This document shows, piece by piece, positions 53,008 to 62,792 of a stretch of 64,000 nt of DNA. This stretch comes from an uncultured Hungatella sp. GTDB taxonomy: Bacteria; Bacillota; Clostridia; Lachnospirales; Lachnospiraceae. How positions within the stretch are numbered: the first letter of the stretch is position 1; the number at the start of each line of letters is the position of its first letter. The notes beneath the pieces were generated by a model, which worked only from the letters and a program-made list of their open reading frames with translations, ran no database searches and was not told where the DNA came from. The position numbers and the translations under genes are program-made. Location: assembly GCA_949879795.1 (NCBI GenBank), contig CATLBR010000002.1, forward strand, positions 62,001 through 126,000, given 5' to 3'.

Positions 53008-55224
53008 TTATGACTCCGCTTTCAACACATAGATCTTAGACCAAAAATCAGTGCAGTAATCACCCGGAAACGCCTGCCCTGCCGACGCGTCGCTGGTGAC
53101 CAGTCCGGCGTTCATCAGTTCATCTCCGTAGAACCACTCGTTCTTCTCCTCCACCCGATAACGCACATCCGGCAGAAGGCCCTGTAGTTTCATTCTCCGG
53201 AACTCGCAGTTCACATCGTTGAGAATCTTGTAATATCCTACAACAGCCGTCTTCTTATCCTCGGAGACTGCCATCCACGCGGCAATATTGTGTTCGAACG
53301 GACTCTGGAGGCGGTAAAAGGTTCCAAACTGAATTACCTCCCGGTACTGCTTCATAAAGGCAATCTGTTTCCTTACGGTCTCTCTCTCTTCTGCCGACAG
53401 TTTCTGCAGATCCAACTCGTATCCAAAAGCTCCAAAGTAAGCCACATTTCCTCTGGTCTCAAGAGGCGTGAACCGGAACAGCTGGTGGTTGGGCACTGCA
53501 GACACATGAGCACCCATGCTCACCACCGGGTAGCCGAAAGAAGTGCCGTACTGAATCTTAATCCTCTCCACCGCGTCCGAATCATCGCTGGTCCAGCACT
53601 GGGGTGCGTAGAACAGCATACCCGCATCGAATCTGGCTCCGCCGCTGGCGCAAGACTCAAATAAAATCTCGGGAAAATTTTGAATCAGTCTCTCATACAG
53701 GCTGTAAACCCCCAAAATATACCGGTGAAATATCTCTCCCTGGCGGTCAGCCGGAAATGCCTCGGAATAACATTCTGTGATAGACCGGTTCATGTCCCAT
53801 TTAATATAGGAAACTTTCGACTCCGCAAGTATCCTGGCTATCATGTCATAGATATAATCTACCACTTCTTTCCTTGAAAAATCGAGAACCAGCTGGTTTC
53901 TGCCCTGAGAACTGGTTCGCCCCGGCGTGTGGAGGGCCCAGTCCGGATGTGCCCTGTATAAATCGCTGTCCGGGTTTACCATCTCCAGCTCCACCCATAG
54001 ACCAAATTTCAATCCCAGCTCTTCGATCTTTTCAGAGAGACCCTTGATTCCCCTGGGCAGTCTCTCTCTGTTGGCATACCAATCCCCCAGCCCGCTGGAG
54101 TCGCTGCTCCTCTCGCCAAACCATCCGTCATCCAGCACGAACAGTTCTACCCCGTCCTCCTTGGCGGCTCTGGCGATATTCACCAGCTTCTCCTCGTTAA
54201 AATCAAAATAGGTTGCCTCCCAGTTGTTCAGAAGCACCGGCCGCGTCTTATCTCTCCAAACTCCCCTGGCAAGACGGGTGCGGTAGAGGTGATGGAAGGT
54301 CTGGCTCATTCCGTTGAGACCTTTGTCAGAATAGACCATCACCGCCTCCGGTGTCTGAAAGCTCTCCCACGGCTCCAGCTTCCATGTGAAGGCAAAAGGG
54401 TTGATTCCCATCATCACCCGGGTCACGTTGTAAGTGTCAACCTCCGCCTGAGCCAGGAAGTTGCCGCTGTAAACCAGAGAAAATCCCATAACATCCCCCT
54501 GGAATTCGTCTGCAGTGGGACGTTTTAACACGATAAACGGATTGTGGTTGTGACTGGAATGCCCCCTGGTACTGCCCACCGCCTGAATCCCCTGCTCCAG
54601 ACGGCGGGTTTTCACCTGCCTCTCCCTGGACCAGGCCCCTGAGAACTGTATCCAATCATAATCACAGTCCGGCAAATCCAGGCACATGCTCATGGCTCTG
54701 GAGATGTGAACCGCCTTGCCGGAAGGATTCTCAAATCTTGCACTCCTGGCTACAGCCGCTTCCCCGTTAAAGATGGAGTAGAGAAGAACCAGTTTTATGT
54801 TCAGCAGCTTGTCCCTCAGAGTGAGCTCCAGAGTGTCCGCCTCCGACCCATCCTCCGTATAGGTGGCAGGAAGGCCTTCCAGAACCGGTTTTCCCTGGAA
54901 TATGCGGTAAGATTCATATGTAAAGTTCGTCAGCCTGCTTCCGTTGTCCTGAAGAATTTCCAGGGCAGGAAGTCGGAAATCCGTGGTCCCATAGGCAGGA
55001 TACTCCTGGCGGACATGCTCCAGAGAAAAGCCGAAATCCTGCTGCAAAGCCGTCATGGGACGGTTGGCAAGTTCCAGATAATATCCAAAACTCTCTCTGT
55101 CATGAATCCTTTTTCCGAAATAAAGCTGGCCCAGCTGGCCGTTTCCCAAAATTTTTATTATATAACTGATGCTGTCATTATACAGGTGAAATTCTCTTGA
55201 CGACTCGTGAAAGACAATGCTCAT
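53008..55224 (-). CDS. Alpha-galactosidase, GH36 (copy 3)
   Basis: LDDGWFGERSSDSSGLGDWYANRERLP...YIKWDMNRSITE...SCASGGARFDAGML...SDDSDAVERIKIQYGTS...PNHQLFRFT. Confidence 0.92.
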   Translation of the reverse strand: MSIVFHESSREFHLYNDSISYIIKILGNGQLGQLYFGKRIHDRESFGYYLELANRPMTALQQDFGFSLEHVRQEYPAYGTTDFRLPALEILQDNGSRLTNFTYESYRIFQGKPVLEGLPATYTEDGSEADTLELTLRDKLLNIKLVLLYSIFNGEAAVARSARFENPSGKAVHISRAMSMCLDLPDCDYDWIQFSGAWSRERQVKTRRLEQGIQAVGSTRGHSSHNHNPFIVLKRPTADEFQGDVMGFSLVYSGNFLAQAEVDTYNVTRVMMGINPFAFTWKLEPWESFQTPEAVMVYSDKGLNGMSQTFHHLYRTRLARGVWRDKTRPVLLNNWEATYFDFNEEKLVNIARAAKEDGVELFVLDDGWFGERSSDSSGLGDWYANRERLPRGIKGLSEKIEELGLKFGLWVELEMVNPDSDLYRAHPDWALHTPGRTSSQGRNQLVLDFSRKEVVDYIYDMIARILAESKVSYIKWDMNRSITECYSEAFPADRQGEIFHRYILGVYSLYERLIQNFPEILFESCASGGARFDAGMLFYAPQCWTSDDSDAVERIKIQYGTSFGYPVVSMGAHVSAVPNHQLFRFTPLETRGNVAYFGAFGYELDLQKLSAEERETVRKQIAFMKQYREVIQFGTFYRLQSPFEHNIAAWMAVSEDKKTAVVGYYKILNDVNCEFRRMKLQGLLPDVRYRVEEKNEWFYGDELMNAGLVTSDASAGQAFPGDYCTDFWSKIYVLKAES

Positions 55225-55486
55225 ATAACAATCCTCCAAATAAAAATTTATCCCTATTATAATCGAAAACCTCTAAAAGGGAAAGTGTTTATATGTAGGA
55301 CAAGTTATCGAAAATGTCAGATTTAAATGTATAAATCCTCCAAACCTTAACGATTTGTAAGAATCCAGTCAGCAAATATTCATTCCCACCCTCTATGATT
55401 AAAAACAGTCAAAGGCTCCTGCCTTTAAAACGCGCGCGGAAACAAATCTCACAAAATTTACAACAACTAAGAAAAGAGGGGTTCAA

Positions 55487-56785
55487 ATGATTGCACTTGT
55501 CGGTTTTCTTATGATTTTCCTCATCGTTCTTCTTCTTTTGAAAGGAAAGATGTCTCCCATCGTGGTTCTCGCCCTGATTCCCACTGTGGCCGCTCTGATT
55601 CTGGGATATGATTCCAAATCTGTGGCGGGATTTATCAAAGACGGTATAGGGACCACCACCAGCAACGGTATTCTGTTTATTTTCTCTGTCATTTACTTTG
55701 GCGTAATGTCCGACACCGGAATGTTTGACGTGATCGTAAACTTCCTGGTAAAGAAGGCAGGCAGCAATGTCATCGCCGTCACCGTGGCCACCGCCATCAT
55801 CGCCACCATCGCTCACCTGGACGGAACTACAGCGACAACAGTCCTCATCACCATCCCTGCCCTGTACCCTGTGTACAAGAGGATGAATATCGATTCCAAG
55901 ATTCTTTTGTGTCTGACAGGCGCATGCATGGGTGTTATGAACCTGCTACCCTGGGGCGGACCAGTAGCCCGGGCCGCCACTGTTCTATCCATGGATGCCA
56001 ACGAGCTGTGGCATATTCTCATCCCCATTCAAGCTGTGGGATTTATCTTTAATATTGTAATCGCCGTTCTCCTTGGTATGTATGCCGTCAAGCACGGCGC
56101 CGGCAGTGGAAAAGGCGAGGAGATCCAGGTTGACCAAAAATCCCAGGAAGAGGAAACTGCTCTCCGCCGCCCAAAACTGCTGTTCTTCAACTTGCTTCTT
56201 ACTGTAGGACTCATCGCGGTTCTCTCAGTGGGATACATAACCAGCTATGTGGCTTTCCTTCTGGCTCTGAGCCTGGCCCTGGCTGTCAACTATCCTGACT
56301 TAAAGCTTCAGGACAAACTGATCAAGAAACACGCCCCCGCCGCCCTGATGATCTCCGCCACACTGTTCGCGGCCGGCGCCATGGTGGGAATCTTTGACGG
56401 AACTGGCATGCTCACAGAGATGGCCAACACCATCATGGCCGTTATCCCCGGTTTCCTTGGACGATTTATACACATTATTTTCGGTATTTTAGCCCTGCCT
56501 CTTGGACTGTGCATCGGTACCGACGCTTATTTCTACGGAATCATGCCCCTGGTTATGCAGGTAGGCGAGACCTACGGCGTCGCCTCCTTAAGCACTGCCC
56601 TGACCATGGTAATCGGAAAAAATCTGGCCCTCATGGTGAGTCCTCTGGTTCCCGCCACCTACCTGGCTATCGGCCTCACCAACACAGAGTTAAAAGATCA
56701 CATGAAATTCAGCATTCCCATTTACTGGGTCGTCAGTGTCTGCATGGTGATCATCGGAGTCATTTTTACCGTCATTCCTATCTGA
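55487..56785 (+). CDS. CitMHS-family citrate/divalent-metal:proton symporter
   Basis: MIALVGFLMIFLIVLLLLKGKMSPIVVLALIPTVAALILG...AHLDGTTATTVLITIPALYPVYKRM. Confidence 0.88.
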   Translation: MIALVGFLMIFLIVLLLLKGKMSPIVVLALIPTVAALILGYDSKSVAGFIKDGIGTTTSNGILFIFSVIYFGVMSDTGMFDVIVNFLVKKAGSNVIAVTVATAIIATIAHLDGTTATTVLITIPALYPVYKRMNIDSKILLCLTGACMGVMNLLPWGGPVARAATVLSMDANELWHILIPIQAVGFIFNIVIAVLLGMYAVKHGAGSGKGEEIQVDQKSQEEETALRRPKLLFFNLLLTVGLIAVLSVGYITSYVAFLLALSLALAVNYPDLKLQDKLIKKHAPAALMISATLFAAGAMVGIFDGTGMLTEMANTIMAVIPGFLGRFIHIIFGILALPLGLCIGTDAYFYGIMPLVMQVGETYGVASLSTALTMVIGKNLALMVSPLVPATYLAIGLTNTELKDHMKFSIPIYWVVSVCMVIIGVIFTVIPI

Positions 56786-56819
56786 TTTTTGTTGACTCTG
56801 CCGGATACTCCGCGGCAGT

Positions 56820-56860
56820 GCAGGGGCTTTTTAAACCGAAGCCCCTGCTCCGTTTTTTTC
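56820..56860 (+). terminator. Rho-independent terminator of the CitMHS gene
   Basis: GCAGGGGCTT-TTTAAACCG-AAGCCCCTGC then TCCGTTTTTTT. Confidence 0.85.
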
Positions 56861-56933
56861 ACCTTTATTTTTGTCATTTCCACTGAAATACGTTATAATG
56901 GTAACAACCACCACATGAATCGAGGATCCGATT

Positions 56934-57629
56934 ATGGCAAACGAACGAATATTAATAGTAGATGACGAGCTGGCCATCCGTATGGCTCTCAAAACCGCCT
57001 TCTCCAGGGAAGGTATGACCGTCCAGGAGGCCGCCTGCGGAACCGAGGCCCTCAGCTTTTTATCTTCCTGTAGATTTGACCTGATCGTCCTGGATATCAT
57101 GATGCAGGACATCGACGGCTATGCCATTCTGCAGAAACTGAGAGCTGACGGCATCATGACGCCGGTTCTCATGCTCAGCGGCAGACAGGAAGAGACAGAT
57201 CAGGTCCTCGGACTGGGACTGGGTGCGGATGATTATCTGACAAAACCGTTTCATCTGGCTGTCCTCATTCAGAAGGCCAAAGCCCTCATCCGCCGCAGCA
57301 GCGTTTACAACAGCCAGAAATCTTCCGGCGGCCTGGTGGTGGGACCTTTCCGCTTTGACACCATGAAGCTGGAATGCTATAAAAATGACCGCCTGTTAAA
57401 GCTCACCGCCAGAGAGCTGGTGCTGTTTCGCTTCTTTTTAGAGCACCCGGGACAGACCTTTACCAAGGAACAGCTTTATCACCAGGTATGGAATGAATAT
57501 GTTGTAGACGACAATACCATTATGGTCTATATAAAACGTCTGAGAGAAAAAATAGAAGACGACAACAAAAAACCGGTGTATCTGAAAACCATCCGGGGAA
57601 TAGGATATGTTTTTGATGGAAAAACTTAA
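56934..57629 (+). CDS. OmpR/PhoB-family response regulator
   Basis: ILIVDDELAIRMALKTAF...LIVLDIMMQDIDGY...LTKPF; wHTH ...IKRLREKIEDDNKKPVYLKTIRGIGYVF. Confidence 0.93.
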   Translation: MANERILIVDDELAIRMALKTAFSREGMTVQEAACGTEALSFLSSCRFDLIVLDIMMQDIDGYAILQKLRADGIMTPVLMLSGRQEETDQVLGLGLGADDYLTKPFHLAVLIQKAKALIRRSSVYNSQKSSGGLVVGPFRFDTMKLECYKNDRLLKLTARELVLFRFFLEHPGQTFTKEQLYHQVWNEYVVDDNTIMVYIKRLREKIEDDNKKPVYLKTIRGIGYVFDGKT

Positions 57630-59778
57630 AAAACAATTTTTTGTACTCTGTGCGGCCGGCGCCCTCTCTGCCTCTTTTATAATCACCGTGAGTCTTTCCT
57701 TCTACCGTAGCTATCAGAGGGAATTGATTGAGACAGAGCAGCAGCAGCTTCTGACCATGGCCCAGACTGTCGGAAAAAGCCTGGTAAATTATATTCAGCA
57801 GGAGCTGGAGACTCTTGACCTGTATTTCGGATCCATCCAATCCCATGCACCGGAGGAAACCTATGAGGATCTGTACATAGCTTCCTCCTCCTTCCTGCGG
57901 CAGAAAGGGGACATCTATGAGGCCATGGCCTGTTACACCTTAGACGGCGTCCTTTTGTTCCAGGAGGGAGATTGGGATTTTCACTGTCCGGATACACCCT
58001 CATCCCCAGACCGGCATGCCATGATCTGCGGCAAACAGCTTACGAAGAAGGGCTGGTATCAGCTGTTTCTCTCCCGGGATTTTCTGTGGCAGAACTCTCT
58101 CTGCCGCATCGTGTACGCCATGAATCTAAATGAACTATATGAACAGATCGTGGCCCCTGTCCAGATCGGCCAGGGCGGCTACTCCATCGTCAAGGACAGT
58201 AACCTGGATATCATTATGCACCATGCACAGGACCAGATCGGCATCGATGCCGTCTACGACAGAAGCCGCCTCTATCCCCAGCTGGATCTGACGGATCTTT
58301 TCTCCTGGATCTCCCTGCAACAGACCCAGCCGGAAGGCCTGAGCGTTATCGATTCTTACGTGTGGGACAACCCCCAGCTGCCTCCCCAGAGGCGGATCGT
58401 AGCTTACACCACCATCCTGCTTCCCGGGGAAGAGTGGATTGTCAACTCCACTCTCCCTCTCCAGGAACTGGATCGACCTCTGACTCATATGATGCAGCGC
58501 CTGATAATCATGAGTGCATTTTTTTTACTGCTTCTTGTGGTTTTCGTCTATCTTATGACCAGAAGTCTGGACAGGGCAGAGACACAGAGGCGGCAGATAG
58601 CCTACTTAAAAGAAATCAACGACGGTATGGAACTTCTCCGCCGCAAGGACGAAGAACTGCAGCGCTATCATCAGATGCAGTCCATCGGCCAGATGAGCAG
58701 CCACATTGCCCATGAATTTAACAACTATCTGACTCCTGTGATGATCTACGGGGAAATTCTGGAGAATGACACTTCCATCAGCTCCCAGAATCAGGAACTG
58801 ATCCATGGTATCATAGGATCTGTAGAACAGGCTGCCGCTCTGTCCAGAAAACTCCTGGATTTCAGCCGACAGGACAACTACGGTCCTCTGACAGAGCAGG
58901 ATCTGGCAGAAGAGACCTGTCAGGCCTCCCAGGTGATCAGCCGTATGGCGCCGGACCACGTCACGGTTCACACGGAGATTCCGGATACCCGGCTTCTCGT
59001 CCGGGGAAATAAAGGAATGATGAACCATCTGCTCTTAAATCTCTGCAACAACGCCTTCCACGCCATGGATGACAGAGGAGGAACTCTGACTATCCGCCTT
59101 GAACAGACCGGTGAGAATCAGGCAGTGCTGTCTGTGGCGGACACTGGCTGCGGCATCGCTGCAGAAGTCCTGGACAGCATCTTTGAACCCTTCTACACCA
59201 CCAAGCGCAGCGGAAAAGGCACCGGTCTTGGGCTGTCCGTGGTAAGAAATGTGATGAATTCTGTGGGCGGCCAGGTGCGGTTGGAAAGCCAGGTAGGGGC
59301 GGGAACCACGTTCTACCTCTCCTTTCCCCTGATTTCCTCCTCCCTGCCCCTCTCTGGATCCAGAAAAAAGGCTCGCCAGCTGATCATCGTAGACGACGAT
59401 GCTGCGCTTTTAAAGTCTCTCAAGGCCATGGTGAAGCGCATCTCAGCCGCTGAACAGGAACATGAGGGAATTTCTGTCCCTGTTCAGACAGAATGCTATG
59501 ACCACCCTGCCGCCGTCCTCTCTCTCCTAGAGCGGAATAAAGACTGCTGCGACATTCTGCTCACCGACTACTCTATGCCCTCTGTCAACGGGCTGGAACT
59601 GGCCCAGATGGTCCGCCGGATAAATCCCCATATTTTTCTGGTGCTGATGAGCGGTTCAGGAAACAAACAGTTCGAGGAATACCTGAAAAACGGCGTCATC
59701 GACTGTTATATCGACAAGACCCAGCTGGCTGGAAAACTTCCTTACCTGCTGTTTAACACGAAACTCCGGGGCAGGTAG
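57616..59778 (+). CDS. Hybrid sensor histidine kinase with extracytoplasmic sensor and C-terminal receiver domain
   Basis: Two TM segments flanking an about 270-aa sensor; IAHEFNNYLTPVMIYGEIL (DHp), NNAFHAMDDRGG...GCGIA...GKGTGLGLSVV (ATP-binding), IIVDDDAALLKSLKAM...LLTDYSMPSVNG (REC). Confidence 0.92.
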   Translation: MEKLKKQFFVLCAAGALSASFIITVSLSFYRSYQRELIETEQQQLLTMAQTVGKSLVNYIQQELETLDLYFGSIQSHAPEETYEDLYIASSSFLRQKGDIYEAMACYTLDGVLLFQEGDWDFHCPDTPSSPDRHAMICGKQLTKKGWYQLFLSRDFLWQNSLCRIVYAMNLNELYEQIVAPVQIGQGGYSIVKDSNLDIIMHHAQDQIGIDAVYDRSRLYPQLDLTDLFSWISLQQTQPEGLSVIDSYVWDNPQLPPQRRIVAYTTILLPGEEWIVNSTLPLQELDRPLTHMMQRLIIMSAFFLLLLVVFVYLMTRSLDRAETQRRQIAYLKEINDGMELLRRKDEELQRYHQMQSIGQMSSHIAHEFNNYLTPVMIYGEILENDTSISSQNQELIHGIIGSVEQAAALSRKLLDFSRQDNYGPLTEQDLAEETCQASQVISRMAPDHVTVHTEIPDTRLLVRGNKGMMNHLLLNLCNNAFHAMDDRGGTLTIRLEQTGENQAVLSVADTGCGIAAEVLDSIFEPFYTTKRSGKGTGLGLSVVRNVMNSVGGQVRLESQVGAGTTFYLSFPLISSSLPLSGSRKKARQLIIVDDDAALLKSLKAMVKRISAAEQEHEGISVPVQTECYDHPAAVLSLLERNKDCCDILLTDYSMPSVNGLELAQMVRRINPHIFLVLMSGSGNKQFEEYLKNGVIDCYIDKTQLAGKLPYLLFNTKLRGR

Positions 59779-59785
59779 ACTCTGT

Positions 59786-59827
59786 AAAAAGAACATTTCC
59801 AAAATATCCCCTGGAAATGTTCTTTTT
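59786..59827 (+). terminator. Rho-independent terminator
   Basis: GAACATTTCC...GGAAATGTTC-TTTTT. Confidence 0.85.
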
Positions 59828-59863
59828 AGCGAGGAAATCGATCCCCCTCTTCAACCTCCCCCA

Positions 59864-60697
59864 TCAGATCAGGCCCAGATGTTCGAAGCCCTTGTAAAGA
59901 CCATCCTTATCCACATCGTCTGTGATATAATCCGCCATTGCTTTTATCTCGTCTCCCCCGCTGCCCATGGCCACACCCACGGCACAGTACTCCAGCATAG
60001 GGATATCGATCTTGGCGTCACCGAAAGCTATGGTGTCCTCCTGTTTTGCCCCGAGGTACTCCAAAAGATGCTCAATGGCATTGGCCTTGGTGATATCCTT
60101 CACTCCCAAATCTCCAAAAAGCGCCGTCTCCCCCGCGCCTCCCCAGGTTCCGCTCTGCATATCCGGAAACGCATCCCGCGCGTCAAGAAAATCCTGATAG
60201 CTTTCCAAAATGTAGCTGATTTTGTTGAGATCGTCACGGTAAAGCTCCCCGCCGAATATCATATCCGGAAACGCGTCCCGCACCGTAAGATTTTCTGAAT
60301 CCAACTTGCCCTTTCTCCTGCTGTACTCCTGCATCACAGGTTCCCCCGCCTTCTCAAAGTTCTCGCTGGCAAACAGGCCATTGTTGCTCTCCAGGTAAAA
60401 TTCCAGCCCCCTGCCGTGAAGCCAGTCCACGATCTTTTTGGCCTGCTCCGCTGTGATCAGCTGATGCATCACCACATGTCCGTGATCCTCCACATAGCTT
60501 CCGTTTCCGCCGATCATCCCGTCCAGGCCGATATCCCAAATATTTTTATACACCTCCGCCTTGCTGCGCCCGGTGCTGATGTACACCCGGTGGCCGTTTG
60601 CCCTTGCTCTGCGCACGGCCTCAACCGCCGACTCAGGCAGTTTTCCCTCATAGTCCACCAGGGTTCCGTCCACATCGATAAAAATAATTTTGCTCAT
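59864..60697 (-). CDS. HAD-superfamily Cof-type hydrolase
   Basis: IIFIDVDGTLVDYEG...ISTGRSKAEV...TKANAIEHLLEYLGAKQEDTIAFGDAKIDIPMLEYC. Confidence 0.92.
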   Translation of the reverse strand: MSKIIFIDVDGTLVDYEGKLPESAVEAVRRARANGHRVYISTGRSKAEVYKNIWDIGLDGMIGGNGSYVEDHGHVVMHQLITAEQAKKIVDWLHGRGLEFYLESNNGLFASENFEKAGEPVMQEYSRRKGKLDSENLTVRDAFPDMIFGGELYRDDLNKISYILESYQDFLDARDAFPDMQSGTWGGAGETALFGDLGVKDITKANAIEHLLEYLGAKQEDTIAFGDAKIDIPMLEYCAVGVAMGSGGDEIKAMADYITDDVDKDGLYKGFEHLGLI

Positions 60698-60808
60698 AAA
60701 GCTCTTCTCCTCTTTCAGTATGTTTGACCATATAATATTATATTCTTGTGGGTTTCTCTATCAGAAAATGGTCCTAAACTATAAAAATATGGCCGAATCC
60801 TCCTGCCG

Positions 60809-61621
60809 TCAGGGATGCTTCCAGGCGCTGTCCGGAGTATTGGAAAAAAATCTTTTTCCGTCTTCATATCCCTGAAAGATACGTCTTCTGGCTCCCTCTG
60901 TGGAAAAGTCCAAAGTTCCCGTCACAAAATCCCCCTGATCTTCCGACGGAATAATCTGAGCTATGGCCGCCCCCGGAAAATCGGTCTCATCCACCAGTCC
61001 CTGTCTGTTTAAATGAACCACCAGAAAGTCTCTGTAACCTGCATTGTATAAAGGCTTCACAGGCACGTTGTCCTTCAGCCCTCCATCAAGGTACAAGCAG
61101 CTGCCAAATTTTACCGGTCCGAAGATCCCAGGCAGAGCCGATGTGGCCAAAAGAATAGTTTCCATGTCGTTCTGTTTCATCCCTGTCATATTAATATAGT
61201 CCACCAGATTTGCGGTGGTGTTATAGCACGCCGCATAACAGGGCATCTGTCTGTCCTGAATTTTTTTCACATCCAGTTCCCTGCGTATAATCTCTATCAG
61301 ACCTTCCCTGGTAAACATCCCCTCCTTCAGTACATCCGCCGTCTCCGCGATAAGTCCGTTCTCCACCAGCTCTTCAAGGCCCATTAGCAATGATTTCTTG
61401 CCCGGGGTCAAGATTTTCTCCTGCGACATAGACAGCCATATCCGTTCAGCCGCTTCATAATCCCCCTGGGCGAACAGTGCGCCATTGAGCCCTCCCACGG
61501 AAGTTCCTGCAACGGCCGCGATGGCTTCTTCCACGCCATACTCTCTCATGGCCTTCCACACACCTATCTCATAGGCGCCCTTTCCCCCTCCTCCCGCGAG
61601 GATCAATGCGGTTCCTTTCAT
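60809..61621 (-). CDS. Patatin-like phospholipase
   Basis: ALILAGGGGKGAYEIGVWKAM...AGTSVGGLNGALFAQ...YLDGGLKDNVPV. Confidence 0.9.
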   Translation of the reverse strand: MKGTALILAGGGGKGAYEIGVWKAMREYGVEEAIAAVAGTSVGGLNGALFAQGDYEAAERIWLSMSQEKILTPGKKSLLMGLEELVENGLIAETADVLKEGMFTREGLIEIIRRELDVKKIQDRQMPCYAACYNTTANLVDYINMTGMKQNDMETILLATSALPGIFGPVKFGSCLYLDGGLKDNVPVKPLYNAGYRDFLVVHLNRQGLVDETDFPGAAIAQIIPSEDQGDFVTGTLDFSTEGARRRIFQGYEDGKRFFSNTPDSAWKHP

Positions 61622-61840
61622 ATTTATATATCTCCTTTCAAATTGCCTTTCTCATTTTGGACATCTTGGGACATCCCAATCACATCCCCCAGTCCTGATA
61701 ATATAATATCTTATGAAGCTGCAAATAAAAAGGGGATACAGACGAATAATTATGTTTACAAATCGCTAAAAAGTTGTTAAAATTAAGTTAAGATATCCCA
61801 CATGTTGACCTGCTTTGATTACCCATAATGGAGGTTCATT

Positions 61841-62659
61841 ATGAAAAGAAGTGACAAACTGTTATCTCTTTTTCTTATCACTACACTGCTCTGCTGCACC
61901 ACTTCTTGTAAAAATGCCAACACGGTTCCCCTCATGGACTTTCAGGAGAAGGTGGAATGGAAAGTGCCTGACCCTGCTGTGGGCAAAAGACCGAAGATCC
62001 TCTTTGTGGGAAACAGTCACACCTATTACAACAATCTCTCCACTATGTTTGTAAATATTATAGATGCCTCCGGCTACAAATCCAGTGTCCGCGAACTCTC
62101 CTCGGGATACTACACACTGAAGCAGTTTGCCGACACGGAGAATCAAGGAGGCAAACTGCTGGATAAAACTCTGACGGAACAGTCCTGGGACTTCGTCATA
62201 CTGCAGGAACACACCACCAGTTCTCTGTCTTCTGTCGCCGAGGAAGAGATGTTTCCCTCTTCACGGATTCTGGACAAAAAGATAAAGCAGGCAGGCGGAC
62301 AGACGGCCTTTCTCATGACATGGACTCCCAAAAAGGGAATCAAAGGTCAGAAACCTGAACAGGTTCAATCTGACATTGCCAACACATACATGACTATCGC
62401 CGAGGAGCTGAATGATCTGGTGATACCTGCAGGAATCAGCTTCATGAGATGCACCAAGCTGTATCCGGATATCGAGCTGTGGGATCCTGACGGCCAGCAT
62501 CCATCCCCGGAAGGCTCCTATCTGACAGCCTGCACTATCTATGCCGTCATTTTTCAGGAGTCCCCGGAAAATTGCTCCTACACCGGCGATCTCGATAAAG
62601 ACCTGGCGCTGAAGCTACAGACCATCGCGGCGGAAACCGTTCTGAATTCAACGGAATAG
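61841..62659 (+). CDS. SGNH-hydrolase-like lipoprotein
   Basis: Lipobox LLCCTTSC; ILFVGNSHTYYNNL (GNS block), DGQHPSPEGSYLTA (DxxH block). Confidence 0.75.
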   Translation: MKRSDKLLSLFLITTLLCCTTSCKNANTVPLMDFQEKVEWKVPDPAVGKRPKILFVGNSHTYYNNLSTMFVNIIDASGYKSSVRELSSGYYTLKQFADTENQGGKLLDKTLTEQSWDFVILQEHTTSSLSSVAEEEMFPSSRILDKKIKQAGGQTAFLMTWTPKKGIKGQKPEQVQSDIANTYMTIAEELNDLVIPAGISFMRCTKLYPDIELWDPDGQHPSPEGSYLTACTIYAVIFQESPENCSYTGDLDKDLALKLQTIAAETVLNSTE

Positions 62660-62729
62660 AGGATTTCCCCTGCCTTACCGTACCAGGGCGGACCGCGTCA
62701 GCGGCATATTCCCTTCTCTCTACATTCTT

Positions 62730-62770
62730 AAAAAAAAGGACTGACGGAAATCCACTTTCTGCCAGTCCTC
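62730..62770 (-). terminator. Rho-independent terminator
   Basis: Minus strand AGGACTG...CAGTCCT-TTTTTTT. Confidence 0.75.
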
Positions 62771-62792
62771 TATTTATGTATACAGATTTTTT

